Shown: positions 16,629 to 25,744 of the stretch, one piece after another
How positions within the stretch are numbered: position 1 is the stretch's first letter
How the letters are laid out: each line of letters begins with the position of its first letter
DNA from: Bacteroidota bacterium
GTDB taxonomy: Bacteria > Bacteroidota > Bacteroidia > Chitinophagales > Chitinophagaceae
NCBI GenBank assembly: GCA_023429825.1
Contig: JAEZDC010000043.1
Coordinates: forward strand, 1-64,000
Direction: 5' to 3'
DNA length: 64,000 nt
Program-made: the position numbers and the translations under genes
The notes under the pieces: model-generated
The model's database searches: none
Seen by the model: the letters and a program-made list of their open reading frames with translations, nothing else
What the model was told of the DNA's origin: nothing

Positions 16629-17252
16629 ATGAAGAAGTTAGTGGTAGCAATGGTTTTGGTGGTAAGTTCTTTCTTTTCCAATGCTCAAACCTTTAAAAAG
16701 GGAGAGACGGTTGAAGTAGATGTACACCTTTCTGCCGACGGTAATATGAAATGGCTGTTGGCTAGAGTGATTGATATAGATCTTGAATTAAAGACCTACG
16801 TTGTTAAAGCCAGCAACAGGAAGACTTACAACATTCCGTTTGGAAAAGAAGAAAGCTGGATAAGAAAGCCAGCAGAAAAACTGTCCAGTATGAAAATGAT
16901 CACTACCGATTCATTGCATAATTGCTATGCATCGGTAGATATGGTAAGACATCTCCTGACAAAGGAATTGCTCCAGGAATATTCCCATTATGATAGTGTT
17001 TCAGTCACCTTCAATTTAATTGACCCGACGGAAAGTTACAGGAATACCGATGATGATTTTGGGTTGGAGGGGTCAATGGTATATCCTTTTAATGTAGACC
17101 TGATGGTAAGACTGGTGACAATAACAAGTGATGGCACTCAGAAAATATTAAACTCAAACGTAAAAAGAAAATACATAGTGTTCCAGAACCGACGTGGTAT
17201 CTGTGATGTTGCGATAGCAGAGAAGCAAGAGAAACTGATGAGCAGAATGTAA
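16629..17252 (+). CDS. Secreted protein of unknown function
   Basis: 207 residues with a clear signal peptide (MKKLVVAMVLVVSSFFSNAQ). The mature part opens with a small beta-barrel-like stretch, FKKGETVEVDVHLSADGNMKWLLARVIDIDLELKTYVVKAS, whose pattern (G-E-x-V-E-V ... W-x-x-A-x-V) recalls Tudor or SH3-like folds. An alpha/beta half follows with VTFNLIDPTESYR. I recognise no family. It sits alone and converges on a lipoprotein gene across a strong bidirectional terminator. Periplasmic or extracellular location is inferred from the signal peptide only. Confidence 0.75.
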   Translation: MKKLVVAMVLVVSSFFSNAQTFKKGETVEVDVHLSADGNMKWLLARVIDIDLELKTYVVKASNRKTYNIPFGKEESWIRKPAEKLSSMKMITTDSLHNCYASVDMVRHLLTKELLQEYSHYDSVSVTFNLIDPTESYRNTDDDFGLEGSMVYPFNVDLMVRLVTITSDGTQKILNSNVKRKYIVFQNRRGICDVAIAEKQEKLMSRM

Positions 17253-17275
17253 GTGAGGAGAAGGACAGTGCAAGC

Positions 17276-17313
17276 AAAAGGTTTCCATCCTGGCAGGTTG
17301 GAAACCTTTTCGT
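17276..17313. terminator. Bidirectional intrinsic terminator
   Basis: A perfect 12-base stem: AAAAGGTTTCCA (17276-17287) pairs with TGGAAACCTTTT (17299-17310) around an 11-base loop. A and T flanks on both sides let it end both the plus gene at 17252 and the minus gene ending at 17316. Confidence 0.9.
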
Positions 17314-17315
17314 TT

Positions 17316-18251
17316 TTAATCCAGCTTTTCGCTTGCCTCTTTAAGTTTCTTTCCTGCAGCATCAATGATCTTTCCTGAATTGTCAATGATCAGGGTATTT
17401 ACAAAAGCATTTTTTGAACTTTCCTTCACTTTTACATATACAGAATAAACACCCTGGCTATATGATTTTGCCGGCTTACCTTCTTCGTCTATATAATAAC
17501 CGAATGACCTTGGTACAATGAAGCTTCTACCATCCAAACTCTTGTTCGTTAGTTTTTGGTAATACTCTGTATAAGCGGCACCTTTTTCAAGCGGTGCTTC
17601 TCTTAACAGTAAATAAAAATTGCCCAGCGTAACGTCGTCAAATAAAACGCCCTGCTCATTCACATAAGATGTTTTAAAAGTGATCTCAAAATCCATGTTC
17701 AGTTTCTTCGGGCCATTCTTAGCAATCTTAGCTTTTGCGTAATTCAACTGCAGATCTTTTAACTTCAGCCTGAAAGTGGAGTTGTTTAATATCTCGTACG
17801 GATTCGTCTTATCTAATTCAAACCTTGCTGTAAGGGCAGTATCTATTGAACCATTTTCACTTTTAAAAGTCCTTACTACTGTAAAGCCATTGAACTGCAT
17901 ACCCACAGGGTCAAAAGCACTTTCTGTAGATAACTGATCGTAAAAAACCATATCCGTCAAGGCCATATCATACGTAGCAGTGTATTTCTTCTTGTCTTCA
18001 GCGATCATCTTTTTAACGGCATTGGTAGCAAGTGAAATAAGGCTTCCCGCCATAGGAGTAAAGAATCCACGGCTTGTTTTCATTCGCTGCTCTAATGGCT
18101 GGATTTCCTGCACTTTAAGAGCAGCAAAATCGATAACATTAGGATTCTCATTTACTACCAGTTGCGTCTTATCATTTATATCTACAGTAGAATACTTTGA
18201 TGATTTACAGGAGAAACTGAAGAACAGGCATAGAAAAAAAATAGTTCTCAT
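17316..18251 (-). CDS. Lipoprotein of unknown function
   Basis: 311 residues with a lipoprotein signal, MRTIFFLCLFFSFSC (Cys15). The mature protein has a short basic and amphipathic section (MAGSLISLATNAVKKMIAEDKKKYTATYD), then a long beta-rich region without a family motif I know (LTDMVFYDQLSTES, GFTVVRTFKSENG, RFELDKTNPYEILNN, KLNMDFEITFKTSYVN). The C-terminal segment is Lys-rich and helical. A TATCTTAG box, one base from the -7 consensus, lies about 17 bases upstream. Role unknown; membrane-anchored periplasmic location is inferred. Confidence 0.72.
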   Translation of the reverse strand: MRTIFFLCLFFSFSCKSSKYSTVDINDKTQLVVNENPNVIDFAALKVQEIQPLEQRMKTSRGFFTPMAGSLISLATNAVKKMIAEDKKKYTATYDMALTDMVFYDQLSTESAFDPVGMQFNGFTVVRTFKSENGSIDTALTARFELDKTNPYEILNNSTFRLKLKDLQLNYAKAKIAKNGPKKLNMDFEITFKTSYVNEQGVLFDDVTLGNFYLLLREAPLEKGAAYTEYYQKLTNKSLDGRSFIVPRSFGYYIDEEGKPAKSYSQGVYSVYVKVKESSKNAFVNTLIIDNSGKIIDAAGKKLKEASEKLD

Positions 18252-18325
18252 CTGGTGGTGTTTAGGCGCTAAGATATACGATTGAGATATTTATCATATG
18301 AATGCAGAGAAAAATTATGTAGCTA

Positions 18326-18379
18326 GCTAAAGACCAACAATTAAGTACTTATGTGTTATAGGTATACCAGGTCTTTAGC
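18326..18379. repeat. Perfect 10-bp inverted repeat in the gap before prfC
   Basis: GCTAAAGACC (18326-18335) and GGTCTTTAGC (18370-18379) are exact inverse complements with a 34-base spacer. It lies in the 207-base gap between the divergent lipoprotein and prfC starts, upstream of the prfC -7 box. No T-run follows, so it is not a simple terminator; it may be an operator-like site. Confidence 0.5.
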
Positions 18380-18441
18380 GTAACACCTCCTCTACTTTTT
18401 GTTCAATGGTCATCAAAGCCGTATCTAAGAAATTCAACCCT

Positions 18442-18449
18442 TACCTTTG
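18442..18449 (+). promoter_or_regulatory. -7 promoter box of prfC
   Basis: TACCTTTG matches TAnnTTTG exactly. It ends 9 bases before the ATG at 18459, which excludes the in-frame TTG at 18447 as the start. Confidence 0.55.
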
Positions 18450-18458
18450 CCGCCGTTT

Positions 18459-20045
18459 ATGAAATATTTGAAAGAAATAGAACGGAGGCGAACATTTGCC
18501 ATCATCTCGCACCCCGATGCAGGTAAAACTACACTAACTGAGAAACTACTATTATTCGGGGGCGCTATACAGGTTGCAGGGGCGGTTAAAAGCAATAAGA
18601 TCAAGAAGCATGCTACCAGCGATTTCATGGAGATTGAAAGGCAGAGAGGAATTTCAGTTGCTACGTCGGTAATGACCTTCGAGTATAAAGATAATCTCAT
18701 TAACCTGCTTGATACACCCGGCCACAAAGATTTCGCTGAAGATACTTACAGAACACTTACTGCAGTGGACAGTGTTATTCTGGTGGTAGATAGTGTGAAT
18801 GGAGTAGAAGAACAAACCCGGCGTTTAATGGAAGTGTGCCGGATGAGAGATACACCGGTGATCGTATTTATTAATAAGATGGATCGGGATGGAAAGAATC
18901 GTTTCGACCTGTTGGAAGAGATTGAAAAGGAACTGAAGATATCATTACACCCTATGACATGGCCCATTAACAGCGGAAAGGATTTTAAAGGGGTTTACAA
19001 CCTGGATAATAAAAGTTTAAGGTTGTTTACTGCAAGTACTAAAGCTGAAGAAGATGATACAATTGCAATTGATGATATCAATGATAAACTACTTGATGAT
19101 AAGATAGGAGAGAGAGATGCTGCCACATTACGGGAAGATGTTGAATTGATCGAAGCGGTACATGGAGATTTAAGCGCTGATGATTACCTGGCAGGTCAGG
19201 TAGCGCCGGTGTTCTTTGGTAGTGCGGTTAATAATTTTGGTGTGAAAGAGTTGCTTGAAACATTTGTGCGTATTGCGCCATTGCCACGACCACGGATTAC
19301 CAGTAAAAGAGAGGTGGAGCCAACAGAAGATAAGTTCAGCGGTTTTGTGTTTAAAATTCACGCCAACCTTGATCCGAAGCACAGAGATCGTATTGCTTTC
19401 ATGCGGGTATGCAGCGGTAAGTTCGAACGTAACAAATATTTTCATCACGTCCGTTTAGATAAGGATATTCGCTTCAGTAATCCCTATTCATTCATGGCGA
19501 GAAGTAAGGACATTATTGAGGATGCGTATCCCGGTGATGTAGTGGGCTTGTTCGATACAGGTAACTTCAAGATTGGCGATACACTCACTGAAGGAGAAGA
19601 TTTTTTCTTTACTGGTATCCCTACATTTTCACCTGAGATATTTAAAGAGTTGGTGAATAAAGATCCAATGAAAACCAAACAGCTGGACAAAGGTATTCAG
19701 CAATTGACAGATGAAGGCGTAGCACAATTGTTCACACAGTTCGGGGGAAATAAAAAGATCATTGGCTGTGTGGGTGAGTTACAGTTTGAAGTTATACAAT
19801 ATCGCTTACTGCATGAATATGGAGCTGCGTGTGAGTTCAGAACATTGCCATTCTATAAGGCATGTTGGCTAACTTCTACTGATCAAAAAAAACTAGAGGA
19901 TTTTCTGCGATTCAAACAACAGAATTCAGGAGAAGATAAAGATGGCCACCCGGTTTACCTGGCACAAAGCGAATGGTTCCTTAATACAGAGCGACAGAAT
20001 AACCCGGATATCGAATTTCATTTCAGTAGCGAAATTCATAAATAA
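18459..20045 (+). CDS. prfC: Peptide chain release factor 3
   Basis: 528 residues from ATG 18459 ([26 protein letters not shown]). It is a translational GTPase that recycles RF1/RF2 after termination. G motifs are in order: [15 protein letters not shown] (P-loop), [10 protein letters not shown] (switch I), [18 protein letters not shown] (switch II, DTPGH), FINKMDRDG (NKxD), then LFTAS-type G5. The RF3-specific insertion of Lys-rich residues ([21 protein letters not shown]) distinguishes it from EF-G, and the C-terminal domain ([18 protein letters not shown]) is present. Full length. The stop overlaps the next start by one base (TAATG), so the downstream acetyltransferase is co-translated. Confidence 0.97.
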   Translation: MKYLKEIERRRTFAIISHPDAGKTTLTEKLLLFGGAIQVAGAVKSNKIKKHATSDFMEIERQRGISVATSVMTFEYKDNLINLLDTPGHKDFAEDTYRTLTAVDSVILVVDSVNGVEEQTRRLMEVCRMRDTPVIVFINKMDRDGKNRFDLLEEIEKELKISLHPMTWPINSGKDFKGVYNLDNKSLRLFTASTKAEEDDTIAIDDINDKLLDDKIGERDAATLREDVELIEAVHGDLSADDYLAGQVAPVFFGSAVNNFGVKELLETFVRIAPLPRPRITSKREVEPTEDKFSGFVFKIHANLDPKHRDRIAFMRVCSGKFERNKYFHHVRLDKDIRFSNPYSFMARSKDIIEDAYPGDVVGLFDTGNFKIGDTLTEGEDFFFTGIPTFSPEIFKELVNKDPMKTKQLDKGIQQLTDEGVAQLFTQFGGNKKIIGCVGELQFEVIQYRLLHEYGAACEFRTLPFYKACWLTSTDQKKLEDFLRFKQQNSGEDKDGHPVYLAQSEWFLNTERQNNPDIEFHFSSEIHK

Positions 20046-20545
20046 TGAGTAAGCTTATCTTCGAAACAAAAAGAACGATTGTTCGTCAATACACATTGGA
20101 CGACCTGCAAGATTTTTTTAGAATAAATAGTGATAAAGATGTTATGCGTTATATACGAAAACCAAAAACTTTTGAAGAAACGCAGCAATTTTTAGTGGAC
20201 ACACTGGAATATTATAATAAATATCCGCAATTAGGCAGATGGGCAGCATATGAAAACATCACCGGCGCTTTTATTGGATCAGTAGCAATCATTCCAATTC
20301 CTGGTACAGAAGATCTTCAACTCGGCTACGCTTTTTTAAAAGAGCACTGGGGCAAAGGTTATGCTACTGAATTAGCAGAAAAAGGAGTGGAATATGCAAG
20401 ATCTTTGAAAATTGATCCATTATACGGTGTTGTAGAAAAACCAAACATAGCATCTCAGAAAGTACTTTTGAAAAATGGGTTTGAATTCATACAGGAATTG
20501 GAGGAAGATGGTAAGCAGATGTACAAGTATAAACTAAAGCAGTGA
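20045..20545 (+). CDS. RimJ/RimL-type GNAT acetyltransferase
   Basis: 166 residues. The N-terminus LIFETKRTIVRQYTLDDLQDFFRINSDKDVMRYI is typical of the RimJ/RimL group, followed by FIGSVAIIPIPGTEDLQLGYAFLKEHWGKGYATELAEKGVEYA. That contains the acetyl-CoA loop (HWGKGYATE) and the conserved E-x-G-Y-x(5)-W-G-x-G-Y-A arrangement. It ends with VVEKPNIASQKVLLKNGFEFI. The substrate may be a protein N-terminus or a small molecule. The start shares a base with the prfC stop, implying coupled expression with the translation factor. It converges on the minus-strand lipoprotein with no gap. Confidence 0.92.
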   Translation: MSKLIFETKRTIVRQYTLDDLQDFFRINSDKDVMRYIRKPKTFEETQQFLVDTLEYYNKYPQLGRWAAYENITGAFIGSVAIIPIPGTEDLQLGYAFLKEHWGKGYATELAEKGVEYARSLKIDPLYGVVEKPNIASQKVLLKNGFEFIQELEEDGKQMYKYKLKQ

Positions 20546-20905
20546 TCACTTATTGAGCTTATACATTTGTACAGTACCATTGATCGTCCTCCAGAACGAT
20601 AGATAGCTCCCAGTGGTGTAATAATAAAATGTTCCCACCAGCGCATTACTAGGGCTGCTGCTACAGGAGTTCGCGAAGCTAATCTGATCAAGATTGCGAT
20701 CACATACACCGTTGCAAATAATTGGAAAAGGTTTATTGGAGGTTCCGGAAAAAGTATTGTTACTGTTGAATGTGATTGTGATTGAGGCCGTATCTGTACC
20801 TCTCACAAAAGTTCCGGAATAACTTCCATTAATAATGGCTTCATTTGCCTCTTTCTTGCTGCAAGAAATAATCACAAAGCTTAAGAGAAAGATGACATAT
20901 TTCAT
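20546..20905 (-). CDS. Small lipoprotein of unknown function
   Basis: 119 residues with lipobox FVIISC (Cys15) and a beta-rich mature part: NGSYSGTFVRGTDTASITITFNSNNTFSGTSN, then YLSFWRTINGTVQMYKLNK. The NGSYSGTF / TFSG pattern looks like a small lipocalin- or META-like barrel, common as lipoproteins in Chitinophagaceae, but I cannot name the family. Four Cys in the middle (PIICNGVCD, ANSCSSS) may form disulfides. It starts 9 bases after the purB stop, so it is probably read from the purB transcript. Confidence 0.7.
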   Translation of the reverse strand: MKYVIFLLSFVIISCSKKEANEAIINGSYSGTFVRGTDTASITITFNSNNTFSGTSNKPFPIICNGVCDRNLDQISFANSCSSSPSNALVGTFYYYTTGSYLSFWRTINGTVQMYKLNK

Positions 20906-20914
20906 TTACTGAAG

Positions 20915-22261
20915 TTAGTAAGACGCCTGAACACCCGTATAATTTTGCGGGCTTATTTTTTTCAGCTCTTTTTTTACTGCTGCAGATACTTTCAAACCAT
21001 CAATAAACGTATGGATAGCATTCTTATCAATGCGATGATTCCCCCTGGTCAATTCCTTTAAAGCTTCGTAGGGATTAGAATAATTCTCTCTTCTTAAAAC
21101 AGTTTGGATGGCCTCAGCAACTACCGCCCAATTATTATCCAGGTCAGCCTTTATTTTCTCTTCGTTCAGCAATAACTTACCTAAACCTTTTTCTATAGAA
21201 CGTATCGCAAGTAACGTATGCGCTACAGGCACACCAATATTTCTTAGCACGGTAGAATCTGTAAGATCTCTTTGCAACCTGCTGACAGGAAGCTTGGCAG
21301 ATAAATGTTCTAATAAGGCATTCGCAATACCTAAGTTGCCTTCTGCATTTTCAAAATCAATAGGGTTCACTTTATGCGGCATAGCAGAAGAACCAACTTC
21401 TCCTTTCTTAACTTTCTGCTTAAAGTAATCCATGCTGATGTAAGTCCATACATCTCTGCTTAGATCCATCAAAATCGTATTAATGCGTTTGATAGTATCG
21501 AATTGCGCAGCAAGATTATCATAGTGTTCAATTTGTGTTGTGAATTGCTGGCGCTGTAATCCTAGTACATCTTCCACAAATTCATTCCCAAGTTTTATCC
21601 AGTCCTTAGCAGGATACGCGATCTTATGCGCATTAAAGTTTCCGGTAGCGCCGCCAAATTTTGCAGCATAAGGAATATAACTAAACAATTGCACCTGGCT
21701 TTCCAGTCTTTCGATGAAAACCATTAATTCTTTACCAAGTATTGTAGGAGAAGCAGGTTGTCCATGCGTTCTTGCAAGCATCGAAACATTCTTCCATTGC
21801 TTCGCCAACTTGAGTAATTCCTTCTGAAGATTAATAACCGAAGGCAACCATTCATGTTCCATGCACAACTTCCAGCTTAAAGGAATTGCAGTGTTATTTA
21901 CGTCTTGCGATGTTAAACCAAAATGGATCCACTCTTTTGCTTCGATGGCCCCAATCTTTTCAAGTTGTTCTTTCAGGAAATACTCAACGGCTTTTACATC
22001 ATGGTTAGTAGTAGCTTCAATTTGCTTGATTTGTGTTGCTTCTTCAAGAGAAAAAGCTGCAGCGATTTCTCGTAATTGCTGTTTTGTTTTTGCAGAAAGT
22101 TTAAAGAACTTCTTTTCGGAAAGAAAAATAAAATATTCTACTTCTACCAGTACCCTGTACTTCATTAGAGCATATTCTGAAAAATATTCGTCTAAGAAGC
22201 TGAGCTGTTTTCTATAACGGCCGTCAATAGGAGAGATCGCAGTAAGGTTATTCAGTTCCAT
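20915..22261 (-). CDS. purB: Adenylosuccinate lyase
   Basis: 448 residues from the ATG at 22261 (MELNNLTAISPIDGRYRKQL). An upstream in-frame start at 22408 runs through a dispersed repeat and gives non-family sequence. It acts twice in purine synthesis, releasing fumarate from SAICAR and from adenylosuccinate. Motifs: SPIDGRYR, TNHDVKAVEYFL, HFGLTSQDVNNTA, ARTHGQPASPTILGKEL and the superfamily signature GSSAMPHKVNPIDFENAEGNLG, whose flexible loop carries the catalytic serine. Length and the NPIDFENAEGNLG extension match the E. coli-type PurB. It is likely co-transcribed with the small lipoprotein. Confidence 0.97.
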   Translation of the reverse strand: MELNNLTAISPIDGRYRKQLSFLDEYFSEYALMKYRVLVEVEYFIFLSEKKFFKLSAKTKQQLREIAAAFSLEEATQIKQIEATTNHDVKAVEYFLKEQLEKIGAIEAKEWIHFGLTSQDVNNTAIPLSWKLCMEHEWLPSVINLQKELLKLAKQWKNVSMLARTHGQPASPTILGKELMVFIERLESQVQLFSYIPYAAKFGGATGNFNAHKIAYPAKDWIKLGNEFVEDVLGLQRQQFTTQIEHYDNLAAQFDTIKRINTILMDLSRDVWTYISMDYFKQKVKKGEVGSSAMPHKVNPIDFENAEGNLGIANALLEHLSAKLPVSRLQRDLTDSTVLRNIGVPVAHTLLAIRSIEKGLGKLLLNEEKIKADLDNNWAVVAEAIQTVLRRENYSNPYEALKELTRGNHRIDKNAIHTFIDGLKVSAAVKKELKKISPQNYTGVQASY

Positions 22262-22315
22262 TAAAGCAGTTCTTTGGTAGTTTTTTTTTGTGACCGGCTG
22301 TTGCGCTCTGCTCAT

Positions 22316-22395
22316 CTTCGTTGTGTCACTCACTTCACAGTTCGGTTTATTGATGAACATGGAACAGAACGTACAAGTGTGCGACGCAACGGAAG
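22316..22395. repeat. Dispersed repeat, copy A (two inverted arms)
   Basis: Between purB and mqnA, CTTCGTTGTGTCACTCACTT (22316-22335) and the approximate inverse AAGTGTGCGACGCAACGGAA (22375-22394) form an imperfect palindrome with a 39-base loop. The right arm carries the GTACAAG / GCGACGCAACG core that recurs at 32022-32046 and 56961-56996. Non-coding; purpose unknown. Confidence 0.6.
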
Positions 22396-22459
22396 ACGGG
22401 AAATGCATTTAAGCTGGTATCACAAAAAATATTTTTCTTTGCCTGCAAAATTAAACGAA

Positions 22460-23194
22460 TTGAGCAAGATTAGAGTTGGAGCCGTAAGTTATTTGAATAC
22501 AAAGCCACTTTTGTATGGTGTGAAACAATCTCCTTCATTGATGAACGAGATTGATTTGGTAGAAGATTATCCTGCCAGGATAGCTGAAATGCTGCTGAAT
22601 GATGAAATAGATGTGGGTCTTGTGCCCATTGCTATCATTCCGAAACTGAAAGAACATTATATAATTACAGATTATTGCATTGGCGCAGAAGATGAAGTTG
22701 CATCTGTTGCTTTGTTTAGTGAAGTGCCCATTAATAATGTTGAAAAGGTTTTGTTGGATTACCAGAGCAGGACATCCGTTGCTTTAGCTAAAATATTATT
22801 AAGGGACTTTTGGAAAGTAGATCCTGTAATTGAACAGGGGAATGAAAATTTCAGGGAGCAAATTTCAGGAAATACTGCAGCAGTGGTGATCGGGGATAGG
22901 GCTTTCGAACAAAAGAACGCATCTGCCTATACCTACGACCTGGCACTGGCGTGGAAACAAATGACCAATCTTCCATTTGTATTTGCAGCATGGGTCGCTA
23001 ATAAGAATTTGCCTATGGAATTTCAAAATTCTTTTAACCAGGCGAATGCATATGGACTGCAGAAGATAGCTGATGTGGTTTTGGAAAATCCATATAATGA
23101 GTACGATCTTACTACTTATTACACAAAGAATATGAGTTATGATCTTACTGATCAGAAGCGGGAGGGTTTGAATAAGTTCTTGTCGATGCTTTGA
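22460..23194 (+). CDS. mqnA: Chorismate dehydratase of the futalosine menaquinone pathway
   Basis: 244 residues if started at TTG 22460 (read MSKIRVGAVSYLNTKPLLYG); an in-frame ATG at 22403 would add a poorly conserved tail. MqnA removes water from chorismate, the first step of the futalosine route to menaquinone. The periplasmic-binding-protein-like fold shows VGAVSYLNTKPL, DYPARIAEMLLNDEIDVGLVPIAII, YCIGAEDEVASVALFSEVPI, LDYQSRTSVALAKILL, NTAAVVIGDRAFE and LALAWKQMTNLPFVFAAWVAN. No signal peptide, as expected for a cytoplasmic enzyme. Its last 50 bases overlap the converging glycosyltransferase gene. The other mqn genes are not in the window. Confidence 0.9.
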   Translation: MSKIRVGAVSYLNTKPLLYGVKQSPSLMNEIDLVEDYPARIAEMLLNDEIDVGLVPIAIIPKLKEHYIITDYCIGAEDEVASVALFSEVPINNVEKVLLDYQSRTSVALAKILLRDFWKVDPVIEQGNENFREQISGNTAAVVIGDRAFEQKNASAYTYDLALAWKQMTNLPFVFAAWVANKNLPMEFQNSFNQANAYGLQKIADVVLENPYNEYDLTTYYTKNMSYDLTDQKREGLNKFLSML

Positions 23195-24503
23195 TCTCCT
23201 TTAGCAACATTTCCGACATCTCTGCTGCGATTTGCGAGCGGCTGAAAGTTTTGATCTTCTCTTCATCAGCCTGATGATCAACTTTGCCATTTTGTTGCCA
23301 GTTTGTAACAAGTGTTTTCAAAAATGCGTATAGCTCTTCATCCTGGGTTCTTTCGAATGTTTTTCCTGCATTGCATTCCGAAATAAGTTGAGCTGTTTCG
23401 CTATTGAGCTTAGTGATGTTGATGATGGGCTTTCTCGCAGCAAGATATTCATACACTTTGCCGGGAATAACCATCGATTCATCTTTTGTTACTGGATTGA
23501 TGAGCAGGAGCACAGTACTTTGTTTGAGATATTCCACTGCTTTAGCATGCTGAACATAACCTGTTAATTCTATATAATCTTCCACTTTGCTTTCTTTAAA
23601 AAGATGCAGGATAGCGGGTGAGATAGTCCCAACAAAGCGAAGTAAAAATTTAAGGGTCGGAAAATCCCGGATCAGTTTTGCATAACACCTGATGAATATT
23701 TCCGGTTGATAATAATCTGCTATACTACCGATATATGAAATGATAAAAGTATTTGAAGGAGATGTAGGTTTCACCTCGTTAATGTGATCATCATAACCGA
23801 TCCTTGCAATGTGAAATTTTGCAGGTGAAAGGCTTTGAGATTTGGAGAGAAGTTTATGCTGGTACTTTTCTCCAACCGTTATTATCCTGTTGCATGAAGT
23901 GAGAATATCTGCTTCTAACCTCTGGTCAATTTTCTTTACAACAGGAAGATGATACAACAGGTCATAATAGATCACATCTGTCCACAAATCATGAAAGTCG
24001 CATATCCAGTGAATGTTTAATTTCTTCTTTAGCGATTTGCCAATGAAGTGAGTTGAATGGGGAGGCCCGGCAGTTATTATAAGAGATATCCCATTTTCCC
24101 GGATAATTTTTTCAGCAGCTTTCTCACCAAATGATCTCCAGTATTTTCGCGGATCAGGAATAAAAAGATTTCCTCTTATAAATCGACTGATTCGCTTAAG
24201 CATCGATGGATTAGATTCATTAGAAAATCCTGGAGCGGGAATACTTTTTTTTCCAAACAGTAATTTGTAAAATCCGAAAGGTTCAATTGTTTTGGTTTTG
24301 ATCACTGTGATGTTAGGATGAACTCTTTCGACCAACGTATGATCTTCAGCCTGATAAGTAGCATACTTCTCATCGACTGTCAGAAGCCATATTTTCCACC
24401 CCAACTTTGATAGCTCTGCTGTTAACGAAAGCCATCTTTGAACTGCAGGTCCGCCGCTAGGTGGCCAGTAATAAGTTGCTATTAAAAGTTTCTTATCACT
24501 CAT
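23145..24503 (-). CDS. Glycosyltransferase family 4 protein, last gene of the polysaccharide operon
   Basis: 452 residues. The N-terminus MSDKKLLIATYYWPPSGGPAVQRWLSL is the classic GT4 opening with a Gly-Gly nucleotide-facing loop. Then come HWICDFHDLWTDVIYYDL, CNRIITVGEKYQHKLL, and the donor domain FIISYIGSIADYYQPEIF ... LLLINPVTKDESMVIPGKVYEYLAARKPIINI, where VYEYLAARKPI is the GT4 E-x-L-A-x-x-x-P-I pattern. Cytoplasmic, glycan-building; sugar unknown. Its start overlaps the preceding gene's stop by 4 bases (ATGA). The 3' end runs 50 bases into mqnA on the other strand. Confidence 0.9.
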   Translation of the reverse strand: MSDKKLLIATYYWPPSGGPAVQRWLSLTAELSKLGWKIWLLTVDEKYATYQAEDHTLVERVHPNITVIKTKTIEPFGFYKLLFGKKSIPAPGFSNESNPSMLKRISRFIRGNLFIPDPRKYWRSFGEKAAEKIIRENGISLIITAGPPHSTHFIGKSLKKKLNIHWICDFHDLWTDVIYYDLLYHLPVVKKIDQRLEADILTSCNRIITVGEKYQHKLLSKSQSLSPAKFHIARIGYDDHINEVKPTSPSNTFIISYIGSIADYYQPEIFIRCYAKLIRDFPTLKFLLRFVGTISPAILHLFKESKVEDYIELTGYVQHAKAVEYLKQSTVLLLINPVTKDESMVIPGKVYEYLAARKPIINITKLNSETAQLISECNAGKTFERTQDEELYAFLKTLVTNWQQNGKVDHQADEEKIKTFSRSQIAAEMSEMLLKEIKASTRTYSNPPASDQ

Positions 24504-25744
24504 GCATAATGAGATTTAGCTTCACGAAACAGTTGTCTATATGATTCATTGAATTTCTCCAGTGAAAACTCGGCTCTTGCATGTGCAACATTATTGATAC
24601 CCATTTGTTGTAGCAGCTTGTGATCAAGAGCTAATTCGCTGATTCTATTCACTGCGTGTTGTAAAACCTCGTTGTCATTTTCTATTTCCCTGATCAAATA
24701 ACCATTAACAGCATTTTTTACATGCCTCGATATCTCTCCAACATCAGTCGACACAATAGCGAGACCTCTTGCCATAGCTTCCATTATCGCCATAGGAAAA
24801 CCTTCAGTCGTAGAAAGCATAAGAAGAATGTTATTTTGCAGATAGATATTATGAATTGCAGCTTCATCACTTTGATTACCCAGGAATGTACAATAGGGAT
24901 GAAGTTCTGTCGGGATAGCGTTCGCCACGTCTCCCATAAAGGAAAACTTTGCATTGATCTTTCTTGTGCCAGTTATTTCTTTTGCAACGGCAGCGATCAA
25001 ATGCACTCTCTTTTCTTCAGTGTCCCTTCCTACATACAAAACATTTAAGGTAGATAATGCAGTTTGATGAAAAGTTTTTGTTTCAGACGGAATAGGTACG
25101 CCGTTCAAAATGAAATTTATATTATTCTTGAAATGGCCAGGGATATGGAAACGATCATATAGTCTTTCATGGTCTTCAATTCTTTTCTTACTGATCATTA
25201 TGGTTCTGTAGTAGAATTGAATAAAAGGAATGCGTATATATGAAAAACTACAAAGTGAATGTATCAGCTCCAGCTGAGGAATATCTTTATTGATCCATGG
25301 AGATATTTTATAACCAAAATTACATTGGCCATTAAATACAACGGGCTTCTGCTTTTGCCTGTTGATGTAGTAGCTGATAATTCCGCGGGACACCAGGTTA
25401 TTAAAGTATAGAAACTTATTGTCGGTCCATTTCGAAATGTCCTTCATTGTACAGCCAGACCTTTCGAAATAGCGGTAGTAAAGATCATTATTTGATTTAC
25501 GTGTGAAGTAAATAATGCAGTTATTGTTACCTCTGGCTCCCGCAATTTGATAATGTACTTTTTCAGCGCCACCTATATGATAGAACGGGAAGAAGAAGAA
25601 AACTTCATATTCTCTATGCAATGGGTTAAACTTCGCTATCAAACGTCCAAGTAAAATAAACGGGAAAATGAAGATATTCTCGATCTTTCTTTTGAGAAGA
25701 AACTGGTTATATTTTAGTTTATGTATGAACGGGTCGCCAATCAT
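24500..25744 (-). CDS. Glycosyltransferase family 4 protein
   Basis: 414 residues. The N-terminal part has a hydrophobic stretch (IFIFPFILLGRLI, about 24-36), then EVFFFFPFYHIGGAEKVHYQIA, the GGAE acceptor-loop typical of GT4. The C-terminal donor domain reads LNVLYVGRDTEEKRVHLIAAV, FSFMGDVANAIP, LLMLSTTEGFPMAIMEAMARGLAIVSTDVGEISRHV, with the conserved E-x7-E (EGFPMAIMEAMA). It probably adds a hexose to the repeat unit made by this operon. Four-base overlap with the next gene and a one-base overlap with the previous one indicate translational coupling. Confidence 0.93.
   Translation of the reverse strand: MIGDPFIHKLKYNQFLLKRKIENIFIFPFILLGRLIAKFNPLHREYEVFFFFPFYHIGGAEKVHYQIAGARGNNNCIIYFTRKSNNDLYYRYFERSGCTMKDISKWTDNKFLYFNNLVSRGIISYYINRQKQKPVVFNGQCNFGYKISPWINKDIPQLELIHSLCSFSYIRIPFIQFYYRTIMISKKRIEDHERLYDRFHIPGHFKNNINFILNGVPIPSETKTFHQTALSTLNVLYVGRDTEEKRVHLIAAVAKEITGTRKINAKFSFMGDVANAIPTELHPYCTFLGNQSDEAAIHNIYLQNNILLMLSTTEGFPMAIMEAMARGLAIVSTDVGEISRHVKNAVNGYLIREIENDNEVLQHAVNRISELALDHKLLQQMGINNVAHARAEFSLEKFNESYRQLFREAKSHYA

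Noticed and set aside
22262..22408. N-terminal extension of purB
   Set aside because: It also runs through the repeat (copy A) and has no PurB similarity; ATG 22261 matches the family start.
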